From JAJPJX01 sp964568355 (GTDB taxonomy: Bacteria; Acidobacteriota; Terriglobia; Bryobacterales; Bryobacteraceae): DNA of 5,162 bases. This document shows positions 1-5,162 of the stretch, piece by piece (the first letter of the stretch is position 1; each line of letters starts with the position of its first letter). Both the position numbers and the translations under genes were made by a program. The notes under the pieces are model-generated. The model was given only the letters and a program-made list of their open reading frames with translations, did no database searches and had not been told where the DNA came from. The stretch lies in assembly GCA_964568355.1 (NCBI GenBank), contig CAZMRK010000231.1, positions 1 through 5,162 of the forward strand, given 5' to 3'.

Positions 1-469
1 AAAGGTCTTCGAAACCGTCGTTGTTGTAGTCGCCGACGGTCACGCCGTAGGTATATCCGGTACGCAGCAGCCCCGCCTTTTCGGTGACATCGCGGAAGGT
101 ACCATCGCGGTTGTTGTGATAAAGGCGGTTGGTAGCGTGGGCAGGCGGATCCCCGAACCGCGACCCGGACGGCAGGAAGATATCCAGCCAGCCATCGTTG
201 TCGTAGTCGAGAAACGCGACGCCGCAGCTCATCACCTCGGTGATGTAGTCGGCATGATCGGCATGTCCTGCAACGACGACGCTGTTGAGGCCGGCCTGGC
301 GAGCAACGTCTGTAAACCGGGCGTGAAAGGGAAGCCCGGACGGTTTGCCGCGAGGAGTTGCCTTGACCCCGCGCGAAGCCATGCCCTGGGCCGGGGGAGC
401 CTGGGCGTGGAGGCGCGCTGCGGGAGTTGCTAACAGAGCTATAAGATTCCGCCGGGTAAGAAGAGCCAT
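1..469 (-). CDS. CRTAC1-like FG-GAP/VCBS repeat protein, N-terminal part (runs off left edge)
   Basis: I translated this stretch by hand. It is open from ATG (467-469) to the window edge: 156 codons plus one base. Residues 1-25 look like a Tat signal peptide, with an Arg pair in TRRNLIALLA (5-14) and small residues before a likely cut near LHAQA (20-24). The mature part starts FTDVARQAGL (52-61), then GVAFLDYDNDGWLDIF (83-98), NRLYHNNRDGTFRDVTEKAGL (114-134, Tyr at 117) and GVTVGDYNNDGFEDL (142-156). The two DxDxDG-like loops (D88/D90/D92/D96 and D147/N149/D151/D155) are the calcium-binding type of FG-GAP/VCBS beta-propeller blades. The FTDVA...AGL and GTFxDVTxxAGL blocks are typical of CRTAC1/ASPIC-UnbV proteins. 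The usual C-terminal ASPIC/UnbV domain would lie outside the window. The product is probably exported; its biochemical role is unknown. No Shine-Dalgarno sequence precedes the ATG; a perfect hairpin ends 9 bases upstream. It may be cotranscribed with the upstream receptor gene. Confidence 0.9.
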   Translation of the reverse strand, partial: MALLTRRNLIALLATPAARLHAQAPPAQGMASRGVKATPRGKPSGLPFHARFTDVARQAGLNSVVVAGHADHADYITEVMSCGVAFLDYDNDGWLDIFLPSGSRFGDPPAHATNRLYHNNRDGTFRDVTEKAGLLRTGYTYGVTVGDYNNDGFEDL

Positions 470-478
470 GGAAGCGAA

Positions 479-501
479 ACGGGCGCTAGTGAGGCGCCCG
501 T
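479..501 (-). promoter_or_regulatory. Hairpin just upstream of the CRTAC1-like start codon
   Basis: A perfect 8-bp inverted repeat, ACGGGCGC / GCGCCCGT, flanks a 7-base loop (487-493). On the minus strand it ends 9 bases before the ATG, where a ribosome-binding site would normally be, and the bases between (ttcgcttcc) contain no purine-rich Shine-Dalgarno sequence. No T-run follows the stem on either strand, so it is a poor intrinsic terminator. It could limit ribosome access, protect an mRNA end, or be incidental. The structure is seen in the sequence; the function is inferred. Confidence 0.45.
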
Positions 502-523
502 GTGATTTTACAACCATCAAAGA

Positions 524-543
524 CGTCGACGAGAGCGTCGACG
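524..543 (-). terminator. Candidate weak terminator/attenuator hairpin after the receptor gene
   Basis: The 8-mer CGTCGACG occurs twice, separated by AGAG. Because the word is its own reverse complement, the two copies are both direct and inverted repeats and can form an 8-bp stem with a 4-base loop. On the minus strand the stem lies 42 bases past the receptor stop and is followed by TCTTTGATGG, only a weak T-tract. It could partly terminate the receptor transcript before the CRTAC1-like gene, giving lower expression of the distal gene, or it could be a protein-binding site. The call as a terminator is uncertain. Confidence 0.35.
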
Positions 544-585
544 CAGCACGCTGAAGCGCGCGCTACGGCACATCGCGGGGGGCCG

Positions 586-3500
586 TCAGAATATAATCTT
601 CAAGCCCAGTTCCACCTGCCTGCCACTTTGGTTCCCGTAGGTCGCACCCTGCGCGCCGATGGTACCGCCGGGCGAACCTTGCCGCAGGGTCTGCCCGAAG
701 GTGGAACTGTTGACATCAGTACTCGGGTCGGCCCAGTTCAGGCGGTTGGTGGCGTTATAAGCCGCCATCTTGAGCTCCGTGCGAACGCGCTCGGTGATGT
801 TGAAGGTCTTCGACAGTGTCCCATCTATCACCCAGAAATGCGGACCGGTCAGGCAGTCGTATTGCAGCGGATTGCTGCGCAGCACATAGGTATTTGCCGG
901 CAGCTTGGAGAATGCGGAGGTGTCAAACCAGCGTTGGGTCGTGGGGTTGTCAACGCATGGGTTACCGTTGGCGATCATGTTGTCGAACCGCAGGAAGTCA
1001 CCGGACGTGAATTGCCAAAGACCGGTCACCTTCCAGCCGCCCAGAACAGCATCCGCCGCTTTGGGCATTTGGGAGAGATATGCACGCCCCTTGCCGAAAG
1101 GAAGCTCCCAGGTACCGGCGATGTTCACGCGATGGCGCGGCTGATTGCTGTTCTGCCAGGTGAGATTGTTCGCGAACGTGTCCAGATCGTTGAAGAACGC
1201 CTGAGTCTTTTCGTTGATGTACACGTAGGTCACCAGGAAGTTATATCCGCGGCTGAACATCTTCTGCGCTTTGAGTTCGATCGAATTGTAGCGCTCGCCC
1301 GCTCCCAGTACGCCCACCTGGTACAGCCCGCCGTATTGCGGATAAGGCACGAGCAGTGAGCCCAGGGTGACGGTCTGCTGATTGCGCAGCGGACCAGGGA
1401 ACAGGGTTGGCGTCAGATAGTTGTAAAACGGATTGGCCACGTTAGTATCCAACTGGTTCTGATATTGCATTCGCAAACGAGGATCGATATTGTTGAGCGA
1501 CTTCACGTATTGTTTGTTGCCAAGGTTGGTGAACCAGGTGAAAGAAGCCACGATTTCACCCGGCAACTGACGCTGGAGGTTGATATTGATGCGATCGTTC
1601 CGCTCTTTTTGCGAGCCCGACGGATACCAGATCAAGGGCGAACCTCCGCGGCCTACGTTGGTCCCGGCGTTTTTCCCGGTGATCGGAACCAAGGGATTGG
1701 TCGCTCCTGGGTATGGATTGGCGATGGTCTGTTGCGGTACGCCCGCGAGCAGGCCCTGCGTGTACTGATAACCCGTTACGCCAAAGAACGGCGGCTCCAG
1801 GAAGCCTACGGATTCAAATCCGGCAACGGGAAGATTCGCCTGGATATTCTGCTCATACGGAGTAAGGTAGCGGGCATAGCCGGCGCGTAATGCGGTCTTG
1901 TCGTCGATCTTGACGGCGATACCGAGGCGCGGCCCGAGCGCGAACCTCTGCGGATCCCACATGCCCGGATGGCTGTCGCTCGTGAACTGCCATAAGCCAT
2001 TCCATTTCCAGTAATTGCTGCCTACGATGGCCGTAGCGGCCGCAGGCATCTGGGGCGGATTGGCCACCATTTCGGGCACCGGTTGCGCCAGGTCCAGACC
2101 CAGCGAGAAGTTGTGGGCAGGATCGTGAATCGCGGATTCATATTCGTTGCGAAGTCCGAACTGCAGCGTGATGCGGGAATTCACCTTCCAGTCGTCCTGG
2201 ATGAACATCCCCCAGTATTCCACGTGCGGATCCGGGGCGGGGCCACCGATCATCTCGGATGTGCCGTCCAGCGAGCCAAGCAGGAAGGTCGCAAATTCGT
2301 CTCCCACATGTTTCGTGTCCGGATTGTTAAAGGTATCAGCCGTGAGCGCCGCCGGGAAGTAGAACTTCGAAGTGTTCGAGACGTAGGTCAAACCGTAGCT
2401 CCGGCGATGTTCGAGACCGGCTTTCAGGAAGTGCGAGCCGTACTGCCGGGAGATCTTGGCGCTGAACGCTTCTCCTTCCGGCCTCTGGTTCCAGTAGAAG
2501 CCCTGGCCGCCGAAAGCCGATGCGCCGATGTTCATTTGCGGGAAGTATACGGGCACCCCCACCGACGCATCCAGATAAGACTGAGACCAGTTGTTGTCCG
2601 GCCAGATTTTGGACCAGCCATCCTTTCCAAGGTCGGTGGACACATAGGCGTCGATGATCCGGTGCCAATCGCCGTGGAAATTCACGACGGTTCGGGGGTT
2701 CACGGTCCAGACCGCGTCGCCGGACACCTGGGTCGCGGCTCTGAGCGTTCCGGTCGGTACATACAATTGTGAGTTGTTGGGTGTCGGATTGCCGGCAATG
2801 TCGGTGGTATGGTACCGGCCGATGTGGCCAGACACTTTCCAAGTATCATTGATGTTATAGTCCACGCGGTCCGAGAAATTATAGTAGGTGTAAGTTTCCG
2901 TGAAGCCCTTCTTGAAGTTGTTTAACCCGGTGATGTTGTCACCAGGGTTGTTGGGATCCCAGAATGAGCTCAGCAGCGACGAGGAAAGCGGATCGAAACG
3001 GCTCTGCGGGATCTTATTCCCGGCAAAGGGCGTGCGGGTTACAGCACCGGTAGCCTCGTTCAATTGCGTGGTATACGGATCGTAAATGGTCCGTACTCCA
3101 CCATCGATATTCAACGACTTTGAGAAATCTCCGGTGCGTTCCAAGGCAGTCGGGACGGTACGCTGATAGCTTTGCGGAGACCCTACCTTCCAGTATTCCA
3201 AGGAGAAAAAGTTGAACAGCTTGTTCTTGACAATCGGATTTCCGATGGTACCGCCGAACATATTCTGGCGGGTTGCGTTAAAGCTGTTCGTGGTCCGGTC
3301 CGCAGCGGCATTGAGCCACGGATAGCGGCCGAGATAGAAGCCTGTACCATGCCACTCGTTGGTGCCAGACTTCGTCGTCATGCTGATCAGGCCGCCCGCG
3401 CTGTGCCCGGATTCCGCGTCCACGGGATTGGTGGAGACAACGACCTCCTGAACGGCATCCGTGTTCGGCGGATAGCTGTTCTTCTGCCCGATTCCAACCG

Positions 3501-4101
3501 GGCTGCCATCGACCTGCAGATCGTTCTTCAGGTTCGTGCCTCCGCCCAGATCCACACTGTTGGCAGCCCAGGAGTGATAGGGCATCATTTCCCCGCGAGT
3601 GTTGACCGCGGAAGGCGCCAGCAAGGTCAGCTTAAAGGGGTTCCGATCGAAGCGAGGGATTTCATTCGCCATTCTCGAGTCGATGGTCAGATCGCGGTTG
3701 CTGGAGTTAAACTGCACGGCCGAGGGGGCTTCGCTGACCGTGATGCTTTCCTGCACCGTACCAGGTGTCAGAGTCGCATTGACCGTTACGTCACCACGGG
3801 TCTGGACCAGGATATTCTCCTGGACAAATTTGCCGAAGCCCACCGCTTCGACAGAAAGAGAATACGTTCCCGGTTCAACCAGATCGAACAGATACAAACC
3901 GGAATCACTGGTCTGCCGAACTGTTTTTACCCCCGTTTGAACGTTTAGCAACGTTACCGTTGAACCGGAAATTACGGCTTGAGTCTGGTCTGTGACGATG
4001 CCCTGCACCCGTGCCCGATAATCCTGCGCTAAGCCTGGTGTGCCAGACAAGGAGCACACGCACATCGTGGACAGCCATAGAAGCGCACGTCGTATTGTCA
4101 T
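586..4101 (-). CDS. TonB-dependent receptor, Oar-like, with N-terminal carboxypeptidase-regulatory-like domain
   Basis: This is an outer-membrane active-transport receptor of 1171 residues, powered by TonB-ExbBD; its substrate cannot be read from sequence. Residues 1-25 form a signal peptide (basic MTIRR, hydrophobic core, likely cut GLA|Q). Residues about 29-112 are a CarboxypepD_reg-type beta-sandwich (RVQGIVTDQTQAVISGSTVTL; SGLYLFDLVEPGTYSLSVEA). ESITVSEAP (118-126) resembles a TonB box. The plug follows to about residue 250, with LQVDGSPVG (195-203) and GGLISMTTKSGTNEWHGTGF (236-255). The rest is beta-barrel and ends in KIIF, the usual terminal Phe signal for outer-membrane insertion. The length fits the acidobacterial Oar-like family and there is no frameshift. 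An in-frame TTG at 4135-4137 would add 12 residues, but it overlaps the edge of the promoter -10 element, so the ATG at 4099-4101 is preferred. No clear Shine-Dalgarno sequence is visible. Such receptors occur in many paralogous copies per genome, often for saccharides or siderophores; neither is shown here. Confidence 0.95.
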   Translation of the reverse strand: MTIRRALLWLSTMCVCSLSGTPGLAQDYRARVQGIVTDQTQAVISGSTVTLLNVQTGVKTVRQTSDSGLYLFDLVEPGTYSLSVEAVGFGKFVQENILVQTRGDVTVNATLTPGTVQESITVSEAPSAVQFNSSNRDLTIDSRMANEIPRFDRNPFKLTLLAPSAVNTRGEMMPYHSWAANSVDLGGGTNLKNDLQVDGSPVGIGQKNSYPPNTDAVQEVVVSTNPVDAESGHSAGGLISMTTKSGTNEWHGTGFYLGRYPWLNAAADRTTNSFNATRQNMFGGTIGNPIVKNKLFNFFSLEYWKVGSPQSYQRTVPTALERTGDFSKSLNIDGGVRTIYDPYTTQLNEATGAVTRTPFAGNKIPQSRFDPLSSSLLSSFWDPNNPGDNITGLNNFKKGFTETYTYYNFSDRVDYNINDTWKVSGHIGRYHTTDIAGNPTPNNSQLYVPTGTLRAATQVSGDAVWTVNPRTVVNFHGDWHRIIDAYVSTDLGKDGWSKIWPDNNWSQSYLDASVGVPVYFPQMNIGASAFGGQGFYWNQRPEGEAFSAKISRQYGSHFLKAGLEHRRSYGLTYVSNTSKFYFPAALTADTFNNPDTKHVGDEFATFLLGSLDGTSEMIGGPAPDPHVEYWGMFIQDDWKVNSRITLQFGLRNEYESAIHDPAHNFSLGLDLAQPVPEMVANPPQMPAAATAIVGSNYWKWNGLWQFTSDSHPGMWDPQRFALGPRLGIAVKIDDKTALRAGYARYLTPYEQNIQANLPVAGFESVGFLEPPFFGVTGYQYTQGLLAGVPQQTIANPYPGATNPLVPITGKNAGTNVGRGGSPLIWYPSGSQKERNDRININLQRQLPGEIVASFTWFTNLGNKQYVKSLNNIDPRLRMQYQNQLDTNVANPFYNYLTPTLFPGPLRNQQTVTLGSLLVPYPQYGGLYQVGVLGAGERYNSIELKAQKMFSRGYNFLVTYVYINEKTQAFFNDLDTFANNLTWQNSNQPRHRVNIAGTWELPFGKGRAYLSQMPKAADAVLGGWKVTGLWQFTSGDFLRFDNMIANGNPCVDNPTTQRWFDTSAFSKLPANTYVLRSNPLQYDCLTGPHFWVIDGTLSKTFNITERVRTELKMAAYNATNRLNWADPSTDVNSSTFGQTLRQGSPGGTIGAQGATYGNQSGRQVELGLKIIF

Positions 4102-4128
4102 AGAACGGTTTAAAACCCAATGGAGCGA

Positions 4129-4157
4129 TTTATACAACCTTACTGACAGTAAGTCAA
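4129..4157 (-). promoter_or_regulatory. Near-consensus sigma-70-type promoter of the receptor gene
   Basis: Read on the minus strand, TTGACT (4157-4152) is followed by exactly 17 bases and then TATAAA (4134-4129). Each hexamer matches its consensus in 5 of 6 positions. Transcription would start near 4122, giving a leader of about 20 bases before the ATG at 4101. The leader contains a small palindrome, GGTTT-T-AAACC (4107-4117), and no clear Shine-Dalgarno sequence. The region is clearly AT-rich (4141-4320 is 40% GC by count) compared with the flanking genes. Position, orientation and spacing all fit the receptor gene. Confidence 0.75.
4139..4153. promoter_or_regulatory. Operator-like palindrome inside the promoter
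   Basis: CTTACT-GAC-AGTAAG is a perfect inverted repeat with 6-base arms and a 3-base centre. It overlaps the last two bases of the -35 hexamer and fills most of the spacer before the -10. A dimeric repressor bound here would block RNA polymerase. No regulator gene is visible in the window, so the binding protein is unknown. In AT-rich DNA a repeat of this size can arise by chance; its exact placement is what makes it notable. Confidence 0.45.
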
Positions 4158-4158
4158 G

Positions 4159-4178
4159 GATAATCGAAAGGGATTATC
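4159..4178. promoter_or_regulatory. Inverted repeat immediately upstream of the -35 box
   Basis: GATAATC-gaaagg-GATTATC is a perfect inverted repeat with 7-base arms and a 6-base spacer, 20 bases in all. It ends two bases upstream of the -35 element. Its size and spacing suit a dimeric helix-turn-helix regulator. The position fits either an activator next to the polymerase or a second repressor site. The structure is seen directly; the role is inferred. Confidence 0.45.
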
Positions 4179-4219
4179 TGAATATGATTTCTGGAATTCG
4201 GCGAAACCGTGAGCAAAGA

Positions 4220-4234
4220 TCCATCAAAGATGGA
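4220..4234. repeat. Short inverted repeat in the receptor upstream region
   Basis: TCCATC-AAA-GATGGA is a perfect 6-base-arm inverted repeat about 63 bases upstream of the -35 box. It could be an additional regulatory site, but its sequence is unrelated to the two palindromes at the promoter and it may be coincidental. Confidence 0.3.
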
Positions 4235-4251
4235 GAATCGCCTTCACTAAG

Positions 4252-4321
4252 CAGAAAAAGAAGGGAGTTATTGCGTGGAATATTTGCAGTATATTCGAAG
4301 TACCGATGCCTGCTTTTTCTG
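4252..4321. repeat. Concentric (nested) inverted repeats
   Basis: Outer arms CAGAAAAAG (4252-4260) and CTTTTTCTG (4313-4321) are perfect 9-base reverse complements. Inside them, GAATAT (4278-4283) and ATATTC (4291-4296) form a second inverted repeat. The two pairs share almost the same centre (4286.5 and 4287). The sequence between the inner and outer arms does not pair well, so this is not one continuous stem. It lies about 95-165 bases upstream of the receptor -35 box and could be an extended dyad for an oligomeric regulator. It is also downstream of the methyltransferase gene, but lacks the geometry of an intrinsic terminator. Confidence 0.35.
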
Positions 4322-4420
4322 GGCTAGGGAATTCCCGAGACGGCGGCCTGCTTGCTTACGAGCGTGTTTCAGCGCCGGCAGTAGCTTAAGTTAGTGGGAG
4401 CAGCGATTAGCGCTTGTGAA

Positions 4421-4479
4421 GTCCGCTCCCTTCCGGTCGCGGTTCCGTGGCGGAACCGCGCGCGCGGCAGCAAGGGGAC
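4421..4479. repeat. REP-like structured element with 10-bp perfect hairpin
   Basis: The core is a perfect 10-bp stem, CGCGGTTCCG (4438-4447) and CGGAACCGCG (4451-4460), around a 3-base loop. Outer pairing is also possible: GTCC (4421-4424) with GGAC (4476-4479) and CCTT (4429-4432) with AAGG (4472-4475), leaving GCTC (4425-4428) as a bulge. An alternating CG run of ten bases (4457-4466) follows the core. No T-tract follows on either strand, so an ordinary intrinsic terminator is unlikely. It lies about 55-115 bases beyond the methyltransferase stop, a usual place for REP/BIME-like repeats that stabilise mRNA ends or help termination. Multicopy status cannot be judged from one window. Confidence 0.45.
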
Positions 4480-4491
4480 GAACCGAGTCAC

Positions 4492-4529
4492 GCGGTCGCA
4501 GCACCAGTGTGGCAACATTTGCGGTCGCA
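4492..4529. repeat. Short direct repeat GCGGTCGCA (two copies, 29 bases apart)
   Basis: GCGGTCGCA occurs at 4492-4500 and 4521-4529. The shorter word CGGTCGC also occurs at 4434-4440, leading into the neighbouring hairpin. Three copies in about 95 bases suggest that this patch and the hairpin belong to one repeat-derived block, although the word is short and GC-rich enough that chance is not excluded. Confidence 0.3.
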
Positions 4530-4534
4530 CTACT

Positions 4535-5162
4535 CTAGTAAAAATACAGCACGTCGGCCCGGATATGTCCTCCATCTTCGAGGCAGGGACCGCACTCCAT
4601 TTGATAATCGGGCCTGACTTGCCGGACCACGGTGGGAATTACCACGTCATCGCCGGGATTATGCTCGGTCGTAATGGCGAGGCGCGGACGATATCGCTGC
4701 AGAGTATCCCGCGCGCCGGTGATGGCTTTAGCTTCGGCGCCTTCGACGTCCATTTTGATGAAATCGACGCGCGGCAGTTTGAGTTCAGCCGCCAGGTGAT
4801 CGATTGTCGTTAACGGAACCGTAACACTGCGGTGGGATCCTTCCGGCTTTGTTACAACGCTGTTGGCCGCGAAGTTATGTTCTACCAGGTTCAAGGTAAG
4901 CAGGTCGTCCTTGTCCCATACCCCCTTCGGATAGACGATCACGCGGCCGCGGGAGATTTCCTCGGCCAGATTACGGCGCAAACATTCAATGTTCTGTGGC
5001 GCCAGTTCGACGGCGACGACCAGGCCGGCGCCGGCGCGGAGCGCCTCCCGGGAGAAGTCTCCGTCGCTTGCGCCACAATCGAGCACGACGTCTCCCGGAT
5101 GAATAAAATGTTCGCCCGATCCGTAGACCTTGCGCTCCATCTCGGCGAGATTGAACGGCAGG
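4535..5162 (-). CDS. FkbM-family SAM-dependent methyltransferase, C-terminal part (start outside window)
   Basis: This is the last 208 residues of a class I methyltransferase ending at TAG (4535-4537). Counting from the Met at 5140, PGDVVLDCGASDGDFSREAL (15-34) is the SAM-binding loop with the DxGA core (D21, G23, A24). VVAVELAPQN (41-50) supplies the acidic residue at the end of strand 2 (E45). VPLTTIDHL (108-116) and VDFIKMDVEGAE (125-136) are the FkbM-family signature. The family O-methylates sugars and other small molecules, often in polysaccharide or secondary-metabolite pathways; this substrate is unknown. The frame stays open upstream of Met 5140 (LPFNLAE precedes it) to the window edge, and no Shine-Dalgarno sequence marks that Met, so the true start is probably beyond the edge. 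It points the same way as the receptor but lies 433 bases away, and the receptor has its own promoter, so a shared operon is unlikely. Ordinary stop, no frameshift. Confidence 0.93.
   Translation of the reverse strand, partial: LPFNLAEMERKVYGSGEHFIHPGDVVLDCGASDGDFSREALRAGAGLVVAVELAPQNIECLRRNLAEEISRGRVIVYPKGVWDKDDLLTLNLVEHNFAANSVVTKPEGSHRSVTVPLTTIDHLAAELKLPRVDFIKMDVEGAEAKAITGARDTLQRYRPRLAITTEHNPGDDVVIPTVVRQVRPDYQMECGPCLEDGGHIRADVLYFY

Larger units (their letters stand above)
4102..4534. other. Intergenic region between methyltransferase and receptor genes
   Basis: No convincing gene is visible here on either strand. The half next to the receptor is AT-rich (about 40% GC over 4141-4320) and holds the promoter and several inverted repeats. 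The half next to the methyltransferase is GC-rich (44 of 60 bases at 4441-4500) and holds a strong hairpin and short direct repeats. Between them, 4322-4420 contains a 10-base palindrome GGGAATTCCC (4327-4336) and nothing else I can interpret. The abrupt composition change suggests that the GC-rich block is a separate element. Confidence 0.7.

Noticed and set aside
505..510. TAAAAT on the minus strand as a -10 box for the CRTAC1-like gene
   Set aside because: The hexamer is 5/6 to consensus, but no acceptable -35 hexamer lies 16-18 bases upstream, so a separate promoter is not supported.
502..1359. A 285-codon open frame on the plus strand, opposite the 3' part of the receptor gene
   Set aside because: It is fully antisense to a clear beta-barrel coding sequence and has no recognisable motif. 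Long antisense frames are a normal by-product of codon bias in GC-rich genes.
3172..3948. A 258-codon open frame on the plus strand, and similar ones at 1465-1890 and 2083-2772
   Set aside because: All lie opposite the receptor gene, have low-complexity compositions without domain motifs, and have no start signals. They are shadows.
4040..4327. A 95-codon plus-strand frame across the receptor promoter
   Set aside because: It is antisense to the receptor signal peptide and runs through promoter elements. Its product has no recognisable features.
4327..4336. GGGAATTCCC palindrome
   Set aside because: It is a perfect 10-base palindrome but isolated, with no second copy nearby and no relation to a promoter; too little to call.
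4369..4575. A 68-codon minus-strand frame overlapping the methyltransferase stop
   Set aside because: It is in a different frame from the methyltransferase and crosses the structured repeat. No recognisable motif or ribosome-binding site.
4394..4813. A 139-codon plus-strand frame spanning the GC-rich repeat block and the end of the methyltransferase
   Set aside because: It is mostly antisense to the FkbM signature region and its upstream part runs through the hairpin. No protein motif is present.
1..5162. CRISPR array, tRNA/rRNA, insertion sequence, phage or defence genes
   Set aside because: I saw no regularly spaced repeats, tRNA-like cloverleaf, transposase motif or nuclease/toxin motif on either strand.

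Overview
The window looks like chromosomal DNA of a free-living, moderately GC-rich Gram-negative bacterium, most likely an Acidobacteriota member of the Bryobacter/Solibacter kind. This is inferred from gene families only: a very large TonB-dependent receptor of the Oar-like type with an N-terminal carboxypeptidase-regulatory-like domain, next to an FG-GAP/CRTAC1-type exported protein. Both families are strongly expanded in that phylum. No marker gene is present, so the assignment is tentative.

All three real genes lie on the minus strand, so the window reads right to left. At the right edge (4535-5162) is the C-terminal part of an FkbM-family SAM-dependent methyltransferase whose start lies outside the window. 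Next is a 433-base intergenic region (4102-4534) made of two contrasting halves: a GC-rich part with a 10-bp perfect hairpin and repeated cggtcgc words (4421-4529), and an AT-rich part with several short inverted repeats and a near-consensus sigma-70-type promoter (-35 TTGACT, 17-base spacer, -10 TATAAA at 4129-4157). The promoter drives the 1171-residue TonB-dependent receptor (586-4101), which is intact from signal peptide to the terminal Phe. A 116-base gap with two small perfect hairpins follows. The N-terminal 156 codons of a CRTAC1-like FG-GAP repeat protein with a Tat-like signal peptide then run off the left edge (1-469).

The receptor and the CRTAC1-like protein are co-directional and probably form an envelope-directed unit: an outer-membrane uptake channel plus an exported, probably calcium-binding beta-propeller protein. 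Whether they share a transcript depends on whether the hairpins between them terminate transcription. The methyltransferase is separated by the long intergenic region and is probably an independent unit. I see no CRISPR array, tRNA, rRNA, transposase or defence system. The most interesting material is the receptor's control region, where a 15-bp palindrome lies inside the promoter and a 20-bp inverted repeat sits immediately upstream of it. I do not claim an undescribed system.
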